Part shown: positions 1 through 11,365 of the stretch, piece by piece | How positions within the stretch are numbered: the stretch's first letter is position 1 | Layout: every line of letters starts with the position of its first letter | Assembly: GCA_934047225.1 (NCBI GenBank) | Contig: OW204001.1 | Location: forward strand, 15,484,201 to 15,548,200 | Source: Ypsolopha sequella | Taxonomy: Eukaryota > Arthropoda > Insecta > Lepidoptera > Ypsolophidae | Direction of reading: 5' to 3' | DNA: 64,000 bases | Position numbers and translations under genes: made by a program | Notes under the pieces: model-generated | The model's input: the letters and a program-made list of their open reading frames with translations, nothing else | Databases searched by the model: none | What the model was told of the DNA's origin: nothing

Positions 1-67
1 AGCAAATGTAAAGCTCTTATTGTTTTTTATAAAGAGGTAGAAAATCAGCAAATCGAAAAAGAAAAAA

Positions 68-840
68 ACGGTCATGGGATAGTCAGACTCGCCTACCTAG
101 GGTTCCGTACTGTGGATGAAAAATTTAATTTTATATATTTTTTTTCGTGAATGGCAAACCGCAATATTTGTCCTGTAATTTTTACGTAAACACATATTTA
201 CCATGATTTTTTTCGTATTTTTCATTCCACCAGCTTTGGAGATAAGGTGGGGGGGACAAACATTTTTGTGTGGTTTTTCGAGGATTTCTCGAAATAGATG
301 CAAATAAATATAGCCAAATTATACATTTTTACAATAAGCTCTTTAATACCTACAATTTGATACCCATGTTGTATTTTTATAAAATATTTTTTTATTCCTT
401 TTTTTTTGTTATGTTCTATAACCGACATTTTTTTCATATTTTTTGGTCCATCAATTTCGGACATAAGCGGGACACACACACATATATTTATGATTTTTTT
501 AAGATTTCACAAAACCAGTGCCAGTAAATATAGTCAAAGTAAATATATTTTTACAAAAATCTTTTTGATATCTACAATTTGATACCCATATAGGATAGTA
601 GTTTTAGGATAATATTTTTTATTTTTCCCACTTTCGTTTTGGAAATATTCTGAACAATTTAAAATTTTTCACATTCTTTACACTGTAGCAAGTGGGCAAA
701 TTAATGCTTTTTTGTGCTAAATTTCAAGTTTTTATCTTTAACGGTGCTAAAGTTATGAGGCTGTGACATACGGACGGACGGACAACGGAGTCTCACCATA
801 AAGGTTCCTTTTGTACCTTTTAGGTACTACGGAACCCTAA
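68..840. repeat. Dispersed repeat, family J copy 1 (AGGGTTCCGTA termini)
   Basis: The ends are inverted copies of AGGGTTCCGTA (98-110 and 828-839). A second copy at 49289-49858 matches it along most of its length, including the (GGAC)n run near the right end and the TTTTTTTCGTGA-like left part. No coding potential is visible. The sequence shows a non-autonomous element with terminal inverted repeats and a tetranucleotide microsatellite, a type I know from lepidopteran genomes. Superfamily unknown. Confidence 0.7.
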
Positions 841-3379
841 AAGATACAAACGGAGGCCAAAAACGTTTCTTAAGACAAGATCTTGAAATAAAAACTTCGC
901 ATTTGTTTGTGTCGTTATTATTTTATCAACGAGCATAAACTTAAGAACCCGGTGCAGGACGACGCCAACTCCAATGCGAAGCGAGACGTATTGCGACAAT
1001 AAAGTGCATATTTGGCTGGCTGATCTAAACAAGCGCCTCACGCTTTGCCCCACGCCGCGCCGTTCGAACTGTGCTGAGCGAGTCTCTCCCTTTGCGTTGG
1101 AAATAATAATTATTTCCGAATACCTTAATTGTGCCTCGATTACTTGTTATTTTTTATTTGGTTTTAATTAATTAGAATATTAATGATACTTCCAAGTGGT
1201 GTATGTGCTTACTTTGCTTGTTAAATGTTCATAAGTCACTTAACGAAGCTTTGTAAAAGTACTCGATTTTAGGGTGAAATCCCATTATTTTTAATATTTT
1301 TCTAGTCGATGTTTGTGAAAAAATCAGGGACATACACCACTTCATATTAACCGTCTAAATGAAAGCCTAAAATTTTTTTTTATAGTTAATAGATACTCGT
1401 ATGTATGAAGTACGATTCGGAGCGGGTTCATATGTATAGGTATTGCGCTGAAAAATGTTAGACTGAAATATGATAAATGAGAGGAAGCGCTTCAACCATA
1501 TTTTTACTCGCCACTGTAAGAATTCTCTCAATATTTTTTCATAAAATTGAGTGATGGAAAAGGTTTATGAGAATAAATTGAGGACTTTGGAAATCGAATC
1601 GTTTCATAATTTTGCGTCGTCATCGTTACCACATAAGAAAAGAGTTTAATATACCATTATGGAAATCATAAATTCGTTTATTTCTATTAATTCATTAAAA
1701 TTCGAGTTTTCATTTTGCGGTACTGCCATGCCAGTGTAAAAAAAGCGTTTTGCATATTTTAACTCACACAATCCTAAGCCCAAAACTTTGTGTTGGGACA
1801 TGTTTTACTAGTCAAATTATAATTTCACATTAAGTTTTATTAGGTTTCTCATAATCTAACCTAATCTATTGTAATTATAATTTCACGGCTTTGACAATTT
1901 ACCTATGACATATTTTTTACTTATAAATTAAATTGAGTTTTTTTTGCTATTATATTATTGTAAATCAAAAATACAGAATTTTAAGTACGGAAGCAAGCAC
2001 CTGTGTATACCATGGCATCTCTTATTTCGCTAGCTAAAGGTTATAAAGGTTATAATCAACATATATAGAGTTATTTGTTTGTGTGTGTGTTTACATGTTT
2101 ACAATATGTAACTAAACAAGAAGCCACCACAATTAATCATGTCTCAAACGGTGACTGCTAGTGACGTAATCTACATTAGTTTCTGTTTATTGCATTCCAT
2201 ATTCCATCACATTTTAGCCACGTCACTACGACTGATCAATTTAAAAACCTAGCATTGGATTAAAAGCATTGGAAAGATAAAAAAAAATAAACCAAACCTT
2301 GACGAAAACTTTCTCTTTTTCTTTCTTCAGTGACTGCTTGTGTATGAAAAGTTGGCCAATTTCAAGTTAGTGGAAATTTTTGTAAACGTTAAATTTCTCA
2401 TGTGAAGTATTATTTTATTAACAATTCAGATGATTTCTCCCAGTATTCCTACGTTAAATATTTTTACCATGAACATAGTTAAAATATTCTTCGTTGTCAA
2501 GTTAACTGCTAAATTCTCTTCCCTTTTCAGAAAAGCTGAACTGAAAAAATGACTGAACTTGAGTATTACTGAAATATTTGAAGTTTACATTACAATTAAT
2601 AATTAAGAGGCTTCAGAACCAAAACTGCCTTTGGAGACGTTTTTGAATTGCTTTAAACTTTCTATATGAATATTACAAAACTTGGAAAAATATATATGAG
2701 ATTTATGTACCCATGTCCCGTAATTGTGATGTTTTAAAACCTTTAAAGCTCTAACCTACAACGAGTAAATAAATACCTTTCAAATACTTTAAAATGGTTT
2801 AAAATACTCATAAAATGTTTAACCTTTTAAAATTAAAAAAAAAAAGGTTAAAACTTGAACACAGTCACGAGCAATACAAAAATCTAACATAATGATCGTC
2901 GTAACAGCCACTTTGCAATGCAATCTGATATGAACGTTATTTCTATTTTGTTTCTGTTGATATGTGTACCGACACATTGTGAGCTGCTAATCTAGCTTAC
3001 TGAAGCCAATACTTGTAGCGTTTTGAAATTGAAGAGCCATGCGTCATGCTTAGGCTACGTCATTATTATATTGTCAAGACAAGCCTTCCTTCTGGATCGT
3101 GGTAATCCTATTTGAATAATCCCATTTATGAAGCATTATGTTGTTCTGGAACAATAGGTAGGTAGATGTAAACGTAGCTTTAGCAGTTTAGAACAATACT
3201 TATTAAAGATTTGATCTGCAGAAGACATCTTTGTTTTCAATTTGGTAACCATTAGAGGCATTTAGAGGAGACAGAGGAACGTGAACCATTTTTGATGTTT
3301 GTTCCAATTTATAATAAATTGAAATAGGCGTTACTTTGCGGAAGTTTATTATGAGCTTATGAATATATTAAGAGGATGG
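841..3379. other. Non-coding stretch, no gene recognised
   Basis: AT-rich sequence with no convincing coding exon. The only structure I see is a short inverted repeat, AAGTGGTGTATGT at about 1194 and its complement at about 1330, which may mark a roughly 160-bp decayed MITE. Confidence 0.5.
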
Positions 3380-3790
3380 CATACCCTAGCAACTTTTCTT
3401 ATTACCCGTCCAGCACAATAAGGTTAATGGCATAGACCTTATTTGCTTTTCATAGAGGCGATTTTTCTTGGACGCGTAATACTAGTGATCACGCAGCGAA
3501 ACAACAAATTGGTGTGTTTTTAGCTAATACTGAAATATTTTGTAGGGAAAAAAATATTGGATTTAGGTTACATCCCTTCATATTTCTATTGCCTATTTTA
3601 TAAAATAAATCAAGTTGATCTCTTAACCGCGTTTTTGAAACGAACGTTTGAGAACCAAAAAAAAGAGGGTGAAAAACATTTTTTTTGGCAAAAGTATAAA
3701 TCTAAATACATTGTTTATAGGTGTAATCCCTAGATAAAAGATCGATAAATCAAATATATTTTCTTCAATATGAGGAGAGACCTAGTTTCT
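3380..3790 (+). repeat. Dispersed repeat, family F copy 1
   Basis: This segment reappears in the opposite orientation at 30990-31410. The copies share TTGGACGCGTAAT, a stretch about an AAAACACACCAATT core, the AACCGCGTTTTTGAA-like core and TCCCTAGATAAAAGATC. A partial third copy lies at 50138-50205. No ORF and no clear terminal repeat are seen; the class is unknown. Confidence 0.6.
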
Positions 3791-4247
3791 TCCAATGAAC
3801 CCTTGAAAACCTGGTGTTTTTCATGTTCTAGCTTCAGGTGTCCGCTTAATAATTTGCAATATTCCGCTAAACACGCTTACCATGCTATTCAAAATGCAGA
3901 CTTCAACATCACCCGCCCTCCCGCATAAAACATGCAGAAGCAAGCAGTACGAGCATAAAGTAAAGCAATCTTAAATAACAAGCAAGAAAACTTATCCACA
4001 CGTGTTTCGTCACTAAACGGGGCATCCTCGGGATGTGTTGCTCGCTCGACCGCTCTACAGCAACTAGATGTGTTGCTCGCCCAGCCTCTCCACAGCGACT
4101 TTGTTACATTTAACTATTGTTACATTTTATTACCTAAACAACAAACTTTTCCGTAAACTACAGCCTGCTTTAGTGCCATGTTAAGTCAAAACCACAGAAC
4201 ATTTAAATCAAATGTTCTGAGGTCAAAACGACCAAATACTTGTTGTC
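3791..4247. other. Non-coding stretch, no gene recognised
   Basis: No coding exon or clear repeat is seen. A short imperfect duplication containing GATGTGTTGCTCGC occurs at about 4034 and 4068. Confidence 0.5.
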
Positions 4248-4444
4248 ACAGACCGTGCATCGAACTTTTTTCCGGAAAATCAATCAGAAGGTCAAGTTCT
4301 ACAATAAAAAAATATGAAAAAAATTAAATAACACTTTGAAAAATATATTTTTGTATGACGCCAGGGTAGGCACTGCCTACCGTAGAGTGAATACTTTCAC
4401 AAGTCGGTTGCTTTTCCGGAAAAAAGTTCAATGCACGCCACCGC
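4248..4444. mobile_element. Palindromic MITE, family H copy 1
   Basis: The left end (GTGCATCGAACTTTTTTCC from 4255) and right end (GGAAAAAAGTTCAATGCAC to 4436) are inverted repeats. A related element with the same ends and the same internal TATGACG(T/C)CAGGGTAG block lies at 36649-36901. CAGACC is present on both sides and could be the target duplication. No transposase is encoded. Confidence 0.65.
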
Positions 4445-5219
4445 AGACCACTTCTGTGTTTGCTGTCAAATGACGTCACGATCACAATTGATCACATACA
4501 AATTACCCATATGATGGTTTGTACAAAAAAGTAGAACTAAAGTTAGATCTCTCAAACAAAATGTCTCATATTTAAAGGCTCAATACAATTATTCCTGCCT
4601 TAATTTTATTCGGTTAATCAGCTAATTTAAAATTTATTATTTATTTACGTATGTATTTATGGGTGAATTATACATGGGTTAACATTTTTATTCTGATTAT
4701 TTTTTAAATATTATATTTTATATAATATCCTTTTAACATTAAGGATGAAACCCGCATTAAAAACAGTAAATACATTTTCTTTGGATCTTATTTAACGGAT
4801 GAAAATTACGTAATATGTAACATGTAACATTAATTCAAAATTTTCTTTACTATACATAAATTTACCTACGTACTTTCATATACCTACGAGCAGGGACTAG
4901 GGCCACCTTCGAGTATATAATATACCATTTACTTTATAAGTCAAATCAATATTACCATTGAGGTTGATTGTAAAGTAAATAGATTTCTCATTGCCCGTAT
5001 CAACGTAGAACCAATCTGTTGGCTTTGTGTGACCCAAACTTAGTCAACCCTAATTAATTGTACTGTCAAGGTCTTGCCAAATGGAGTTGTATACCACCTT
5101 ATGTATAAAACACATAATATGTAGATTTTGAATGAGGGTTATAAACCGGTAACTATTATTTGTAAAAAACAGTTAGTTATAAAACAATGTTATGTATTAT
5201 TTGTTAAAATACAATAAAG
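4445..5219. other. Non-coding stretch, no gene recognised
   Basis: AT-rich, with no coding exon and no repeat that I can match elsewhere in the window. Confidence 0.5.
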
Positions 5220-5379
5220 CTGATTCTGAAGGCTTTAATTTTAGTGTTAGTGCTGTCAAATAAAATTTTCTTCATTGCAAAACAGTCCCTAAAATTGTTA
5301 TGCACAGAAGCTAAATTACTTTGGAAAAATTCAAGTTTTGACAGTACTAAAACTAAAATTAAAGCCTTTAGAATCGGAT
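5220..5379. mobile_element. Palindromic MITE, family N copy 1
   Basis: The arms TTCTGAAGGCTTTAATTTTA (5224-5243) and TAAAATTAAAGCCTTTAGAA (5353-5372) are inverted repeats that continue inward to a TGCTGTCAAA / TTTGACAGTA pair. The internal ATTGCAAAACAGTCCCTAA block recurs at about 9760 and 49960. It is a short non-autonomous element with no ORF of its own. Confidence 0.65.
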
Positions 5380-5858
5380 TTAGTGTATATAAATATACTA
5401 ATGAAAAAAATTATGTTAAACTGAATGTGTTACAATTAAATTAAATTACAATTACAATTAAAAACATAATTATAGGATAAAATAGTCAAGAAGTAAATTA
5501 ATAATTTAATGACTTCCAGTGATCATAATGGTAAGAGCGAAAAATTTGCGTGAATCCAATTGACCAACATCCGCTTTGTGATGCAGCAGAGGGAGGGATG
5601 CAAAATGATGAAGAAGAAAATGCCACAATTTTATAGACACTAAATGTTGTTAATTGTGGCCAAGTGTTATAAAATTTATTAATAGCCAATCAACTTATAA
5701 ACGTGTACATGCTTAATTAGTTGAGGTGACATTAAAATAACCCATTACTAATGTAGGCTTTGACAAATTAAATTCTAAATTATCTCTTGCAAACGAATAA
5801 TTTATTCAGCATATATCTGACCTTTTTCTAAGTTCGGAGGTCAAAGTTCATTGCAATC
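5380..5858. other. Non-coding stretch, no gene recognised
   Basis: No coding exon, splice pattern or repeat is recognised here. Confidence 0.5.
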
Positions 5859-6015
5859 TATCCATCCATCAGCCCGTATTCGTCCACTGCTGGACATAGG
5901 CCTCCAAAATATTACGCCACTCTTGGCGGTCCTCAGTCATCCTCATCCAGCCGCCACCCGCAACGTCCTTCAGATCGTCAGTCCAGCGGGCACGAGGGCG
6001 GCCTACGCTTGCAAT
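5859..6015 (-). pseudogene. Non-LTR retrotransposon ORF2 C-terminus, fragment
   Basis: Read on the minus strand, this encodes a piece around RARWTDDLKDVAGGGWMRMT, the C-terminal tail seen in lepidopteran endonuclease-reverse transcriptase proteins. The same tail occurs at 51963-52100 (minus) and 20695-20772 (plus). Only about 50 codons remain. TTGCAAT flanks the fragment on both sides (about 5852 and 6009) and may be the target duplication of a severely truncated insertion. The clade is not determined. Confidence 0.65.
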
Positions 6016-6020
6016 ATTTT

Positions 6021-6619
6021 CTTGCAATGGTTATATACTAATTAGTATAATTAATGTACATTTGCCTGCAGTTCAAGCTCCCTATTTTTTATGATGTTGA
6101 TAGCTTTTACGTCACGTTAAGAACTGCCAATAGGTAGCATTTCATGTTGGCGTCCGCATTCATGACCACATATAATATTAATCCTGTTTGTTTCCGTTGC
6201 CCTGTTAAACACGAGTAAGCCCATTGAGCTGAAATTTAGCATGCAGTTGCTGAGATGGGAATTTCAGAGTAATTCCCATTTACGAAACCCCTTCTTATAT
6301 AGGCTGAAAATGAACCCACTTGCTCAGAAATAAGGCTATTTTTTATTTTTATTCAAGTAATGTTTTTAGTATGTTTATAGGTAATAATTATCTATAACAA
6401 TAAATATACCTTTAATTTAGTTAATGTACGTGTATTATTTTGCTAAATGTAAGGATTCAAATTATTAATTTTATTTGTTGAATTTTTTCATTGTAAATTT
6501 GCTTAGTTTAAGTCTTACATTAAAATTGATGTTTAATAAGTATTGAATGAATACATTATCAATTCTCGTTCACAAAACAACGCTTGTCCAATTTCCTTTT
6601 AGACAAACATTAATAATAA
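6021..6619. other. Non-coding stretch, no gene recognised
   Basis: AT-rich sequence with no coding exon or internal repeat. Confidence 0.5.
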
Positions 6620-6962
6620 GTGGCGGTAGCTCAGAGATAGAACTCTGGCCTTTCAAGCTTGAGATCCAGGTTCGATCCCCGGTCTGGCATACACCAATGA
6701 GTTTTTCGGAATTTATGTGCATAGTATTTGTTCTTACTTACCACTTGCTGAACTGTGAAGGAAACCTGGATGCAATAAAAAGCGTGTATTTATGCCTGAA
6801 GTACGGCGATAGGGCTCACCAGCCATCACGTTGGGATGTAATAATCGTCGATGAAACTCGGGTCTATCGAGTGGGGACTATGACTTGCATTTCACAGTTC
6901 ATACCCGGATCACCTGTGTCACCCCTTCGGGCATTCATGTCGTGACGATATATATATAATAA
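6620..6962 (+). mobile_element. tRNA-derived SINE, copy 1
   Basis: The head resembles a tRNA, with an A-box-like GGTAGCTCAGAGATAGAAC near 6625 and a B-box GGTTCGATCCCC near 6669. These are the internal RNA polymerase III promoter parts. A body of about 250 bp follows, starting CACCAATGAGTTTTTCGGAA and ending TTCATGTCGTGACG plus a TA-rich tail. The same body follows a tRNA-like head at 19133, and partial minus-strand copies lie at 8942-9180 and 33812-33920. The shared body marks a SINE, not a functional tRNA gene. Confidence 0.85.
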
Positions 6963-7404
6963 AATTCCATGTTACTTTAATTCAAGAAGGCGTTCAAATA
7001 GGCCTCGATTTAAGATACGCCGTTTGAGTTGATGATCCCAGTTCGGAAGGGCTATTATGGGAATTGTACTGTAACAGTTGCACGTAATAGGCTTCTGAAA
7101 GTCGCTTATGTTATGTTGAGCTTTATGTACATACCTTAAGGTTCATTTTGAAGTTTGAGTAAACTACTTTTCAAGTTAGTCCATTTTAAAGGTGAAATTT
7201 ATTCAACCGCCCGAATTTCTATGGGAGGTTCCGTAGATGATATAGACTACACTTGTGAAGTTTGAGTTGTGTGGACTTATAGCTTTGGATACATCGTGTA
7301 AAGCCCACGAACATAATAGAATCAAAATTCTACTCATATATTAATACGATTCCCGATGTCATGTGACCTGTCATTATCTTTTTTGATCCACCTTAAACTT
7401 CAGA

Positions 7405-7570
7405 TATATAGGATAGAAAGAAAGAAAGAAAAGAGCTTTATTTCAAACACCACAGAAAACAAAACAAAAAAGAAAACAAATTAAAAACGAAATAGCCATA
7501 TTCTGTAGTTATGAAAAAGGAGTCCAGCTCAGCTTAATGCCACAGCCGAAGCCACAGCGCTGGAATTCTG
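7405..7570 (-). mobile_element. Possible retroposon 3' tail
   Basis: On the minus strand the sequence ends with GTTTGAAATAAAGCTC and then a (TTTC)n microsatellite. A polyadenylation-like AATAAA followed by a simple repeat is typical of non-LTR element 3' ends in this window. No coding remnant is attached, so the call is tentative. Confidence 0.35.
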
Positions 7571-7663
7571 CTGGATCCTACTAAAATTAAAATTAATAAC
7601 TATAACATAATAATTTAAATTATTTATGTAGTTGTTTAATAAGTAAATATGTAAAAAATGGAT

Positions 7664-7925
7664 GTTAAGATAAAGTTGCGGAAGCTGGAAACTGACGATA
7701 GTACTTGTCCATACGAACAAATTTATGTTATGTTTAGTATGAAGAAAACCCTCGAATCACGAAAAGAAAAATTTACTGTTCCATAGAAAAGTTATATAGC
7801 TACCCGACCAAAATTTATGAAACAACTGTTTTTTTTTTCTCGATATCTCAATATTTTTTACGGAAAGTTGTTCGTATTGACGAGTGCTATCTCCAGTTTT
7901 CGGCTTCCGCAATTTGTCTCTATCA
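7664..7925. mobile_element. Palindromic MITE, family E copy 1
   Basis: The arms start AAGTTGCGGAAGCTGGAAAC (from 7673) and end CAGTTTTCGGCTTCCGCAA (to about 7913). The centre carries CTGTTCCATAGAAA and a TTTATGAAACAAC block, also found in copy 2 at 7985-8240. The layout (two arms, a TTCCATAGAAA block, a long A/T run with TCGA) parallels the CAACGTG family at 26.6, 27.4 and 33.9 kb. Confidence 0.6.
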
Positions 7926-7984
7926 CCTACTGAACCTCCCATATAAATTTGGGTGGTTGAATAAATTTCACCTTATACCGGCTA

Positions 7985-8240
7985 TTAAAATGAAGTTGCG
8001 GAATCCGGAAACTGTCAATAGTAGTGGTCCATACAAACAACTTTTACTACACGTAGAACCAAACCCCGAATCGCGAAAAAAAAATCAGCTGTTCCATAGA
8101 AATGTACATAGCTAAACGAACAAAATGTATGAAACAACAGATTTTTTTTCTCGAATTCTCCATTTTTTTTCACGGAAAGATGTTCGTATTCGCGTGTACT
8201 ATCACAAGTTTTCGGCTTCCGCAACTTCATCTTAACACTC
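7985..8240. mobile_element. Palindromic MITE, family E copy 2
   Basis: The arms AATGAAGTTGCGGAATCCGG (7988 on) and TCGGCTTCCGCAACTTCATC (to 8232) are inverted repeats. The centre has the same CTGTTCCATAGAAA and ATGTATGAAACAAC blocks as copy 1, about 320 bp upstream. No ORF of its own is credible. The two copies are separated by the right arm of the outer inverted repeat. Confidence 0.65.
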
Positions 8241-8941
8241 TAAATATAACTTTGGATGTATGTGTAAAATAATTCTAGATGGAAAAATAACCAACCACCA
8301 ACGCGTAAAAGTGTGCATTTTCCTCGCTTTAAAATGCAGACTGAATTTCCATCAATTTAATTTTCTGTAGACAAAGTAGCATAGAAAAGCAAAAAGGGTA
8401 CCGTGTTGAAGACGAATAATAGATTCCGTACTAGATGCTCTAAAAAATGTTTAAAGACAAAGAAACACAGATTTTTACATACGAAATTGACAAAAGCAAT
8501 ATACCTCCAACGGGGACTGATCTTTTGATTGAATTTTATAATTAGGCTTGCAAGAAATGTTCATAAGTTTGCATGTGTGCCCATCATACCCGAGAAAAAA
8601 TTACTTTAATCTTCTGAAAGAAATTTCTAGGCAAGAACTCCGAGTAAAAATACCCGACTTGGTGGAATATTCGTACTTCTTCAGTAATATTGATTTTTTG
8701 CCAATAATGTCAGGGCTCCGTTGCCGCCGCGCAGCAGGATTAAATCACAAATATAATAATAAAAATCCACTCCTAAAAATATCCTGCAAAAACTGAAAGC
8801 TTTTGCATTTTCATGTTTAAAATTCCCAAACCACAGTATTATGGGACGCGTACATGAATTATTTGCACAATTTTACAGCTGAACGAGTGTGAACAAAAGT
8901 AATCAAACCAAGCCACAGACCCGCGTATTCCTGTAAAGCAC
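8241..8941. other. Non-coding stretch, no gene recognised
   Basis: A short open frame (8548-8796) has no recognisable motif and no splice context. Nothing else is seen. Confidence 0.45.
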
Positions 8942-9180
8942 ATACATCACCACGACATGAATCCCCAAGGGGATGACAGACGTGTTCCCAAGTGTGAACT
9001 GTTGAATGTAAGTCCAAACCACAGTAGATACACCCGCATTTCACTGGCGATTATTATGTCCTAAACATGATTTGCCCCATCGCCGTACATCGGACACAAA
9101 TTTACCAACTAACGCGACTTCCGAACACAAATTAATGAACACCACGGGAATTGAACCTACGACCACTGGAGGCCTTAGAA
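8942..9180 (-). mobile_element. tRNA-derived SINE, degraded copy 3
   Basis: Minus-strand reading shows a B-box-like GGTTCAATTCC near 9150, then GTACGGCGATGGGGC as in the copy at 6620, ending in GGGGATTCATGTCGTG near 8957. The A-box region is no longer recognisable. It belongs to the same SINE family as 6620-6962 and 19133-19430. Confidence 0.65.
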
Positions 9181-9607
9181 GCGATAAAAACATCAACAAT
9201 TTGCTTCATACAATATTCACGGAAATATTCGTAGATCAATTTATCGCAATTCTTTCTGTATATCTCGCATCGCTTCATTACATGAGATAAATGGAGGCGA
9301 TAAGAGATCCGAAATGGAATAAAAACGTCGTTCGCAATATTGATTTTCGCTCCGCAATGAGCAGATAGCTGGATAATAAACATTTCGTACGGTTCATTTG
9401 GAGTTTATTTAGTGGAAATACGAAGTTCGATCAACCGTCCATCCGCAATAGGATCTGGTTCTGTCCTGGGAAGCTTTATGGTACCAAACTTTCAAGAAAC
9501 TAGTTTTATATGACAGCTAACTCTATCGGTTATTATATTCCTTATTTATGGATAGCGTGCGAAATAAAATAAAATAATATATATACGATATAACGTGGTT
9601 GTTGTAC
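9181..9607. other. Non-coding stretch, no gene recognised
   Basis: No coding exon, RNA gene or matched repeat is seen. Confidence 0.5.
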
Positions 9608-9692
9608 TTCTTCTTCTTTCTCTAGCCCTGTTCCCAGTTCAGCTGGGGTCGGGCCTCCACGTATGTCGGCGCCAGGATATTCTATCCCGAGT
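9608..9692 (-). mobile_element. RTE-like retrotransposon 3' fragment
   Basis: The segment with CTTCTTCTTTCTCTAGCCCT and CCCAGTTCAGCTGGG matches the 3' part of the longer minus-strand element at 17980-18350. Only the terminal 80 bp or so remain here, with no coding part. Confidence 0.55.
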
Positions 9693-9734
9693 ATATACAT
9701 TTTATATTATTGTAAATCACCATAAAATGGTTTT

Positions 9735-9862
9735 TAAGTGCTGTTAAAATAAAAATAAAATCATTGCAAAATAGTCCCCAAGTGTTAGGGACAGAGGCTA
9801 AATTACTCTGGAAAAATTAAAATTTTGACAGAACTTTAAACTTTAAACCAAAATTAATGAAT
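9735..9862. mobile_element. MITE, family N copy 2
   Basis: Shares ATTGCAAAATAGTCCC, GACAGAGGCTAAATTACTCT and GGAAAAATTAAAATTTTGAC with the copy at 5220-5379. The outer arms are eroded. Confidence 0.6.
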
Positions 9863-10710
9863 TACAATATATTTAATTAAAGTTCCTATTTCCACTCGTA
9901 ACACTTATTGCTATATCTTAACGGCTTAATTTGCGTGCTTCGTGATATGAATGGAGTTTAAAGGTACTTGTGCCAAGATTTTGCATGGCAATCCTGCGGC
10001 GGTATATGACACCAGGCGTAATCTTTTATTTAAATTTCAATTAAAAAACAGATAGGTGCAGAATTTTACGTTGGGATCTTGGGCTATATGTGAGTAAGCA
10101 ATATGTTCACACAGTCTAGTGCGTACATTGCAAATTGCACAAATATGTACCTACCTCCATTGTAATAGAGTACTGAATGAACTGGTCTTTCTTCATTATA
10201 TTATAGTGTGTGCACACTAGCACTAGGTACAATCACGCAAATGTATTTTTCTGCGAAATGGGATCACCGGTCTAGATAGTCTAGATACTGTACCGCCGAG
10301 GCGGGGCGACTCGAAACGTATTATCCATTCAAAATGCTGTTATAGAACCTTGAACATTAGCAACGGTTTTTAATTCAACATGACACTGGCAAAAAGTGGC
10401 GCTAAAAATAGCAGCCGTCGCCAGAAAAAAAAAAGGAACTCTCCTCTGCGCCCCTTTTACTACGTCGTCGTAGCAAATAAAATTGTCATGATATCTATGA
10501 TCATAGCACGCAGGAAAACTCTCAGCACGTCTTCTAATTTTGCTGATTTGCACTTTCGCTATACAAATCGTACTGAGTCAAACTTTATTCTACTTCTTTT
10601 AAATTTTTATGGGGAAAACAATATATTCCCTTCCATTCAAGTAGAAAAGTGGGTTCTTATCGTAATCTGACAAACGTTTTACAGTGAGTATGATAAATAG
10701 AAGATCTTGT
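9863..10710. other. Non-coding stretch, no gene recognised
   Basis: The open frame at 10380-10670 has no recognisable domain and no splice context. No repeat match is found in the window. Confidence 0.45.
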
Positions 10711-11078
10711 TTAAGAGGCCAGCGGAGCAATCCTAGTTCATATCAACGAAATACCAAAACCATTTGTAAATCATAGATATTCTTAAGGTAGTGTGTATTT
10801 TTTCCGATTGCATTACAGAATATCTAGGTTCCCAAATCTATATTCAATAAGAACACCGATTTAAACATGATATATGAGAAAAATAAGCTTTCTGTGGAAA
10901 TTTTAAATTGCTTATATGTCGTCTTTAAATCAGTTTCCTTTTAAAATATATATTTGGGAACCTCGATATTCTATAATTCCATCGGAATAAACACACACTA
11001 TCCTAAGAATATCTATAATTTACAATTGGTTTAGGTATTTCATTTGTATGAACTAGGATTGCTCCGCCGACCTCTTAA
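10711..11078. mobile_element. Palindromic MITE flanked by TTAA
   Basis: A 360-bp element (10715-11074) has inverted arms of roughly 150 bp. The left end is GAGGCCAGCGGAGCAATCCT and the right end is AGGATTGCTCCGCCGACCTC. TTAA sits immediately outside both ends (10711-10714, 11075-11078), as expected for piggyBac-type target duplication. There is no ORF, so it would depend on transposase from elsewhere. The piggyBac link is inference from TTAA alone. Confidence 0.75.
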
Positions 11079-11099
11079 GGCTTTGTGAAGTGACAATAA

Positions 11100-11365
11100 T
11101 TTGTAGTTATTTTTTCATATGCAACCTTGTAAATACTTAACCGGCCCGCGCGTTCCAGGCTTGCCTAGTGTCAGGACCATTGGAAATAATAAAATGTCAA
11201 TACCTTTGCTATACAATGTAATATACACTTATAATAATGCCTGCTAATTTTAAGTTAATACTAAATTATACAAGTCTTTGTGTTTTTATTTGTGTTAATA
11301 TTTTGGATGTACCTACGAACATCGTAAGATAAATAAAACTTTTTCATTTTCATTTTTCATTTTGT
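11100..11365 (+). mobile_element. Possible non-LTR retrotransposon 3' end
   Basis: The sequence ends with AAGATAAATAAAACTTTT followed by repeated CATTTT units, the pattern of a polyadenylation signal plus simple-repeat tail. No ORF2 remnant remains, so assignment is tentative. Confidence 0.35.

Larger units (their letters stand above)
7190..7974. repeat. Outer inverted repeat enclosing other insertions
   Basis: GGTGAAATTTATTCAACC (7191-7208) followed by a GGGAGGTTC block is repeated inverted at 7925-7974 (GGTTGAATAAATTTCACC). The arms are about 55 bp. Between them lie a retrotransposon tail and a palindromic MITE (7664-7925), so this looks like an older TIR element opened up by later insertions. 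Orientation and class are unknown. Confidence 0.55.

Noticed and set aside
6621..6690. tRNA gene
   Set aside because: A-box and B-box are present, but acceptor ends do not pair and the same 250-bp body follows the second copy at 19133, so it is a SINE head.
7190..7974. LTR retrotransposon
   Set aside because: The terminal repeats are inverted, not direct, and no gag/pol is inside.
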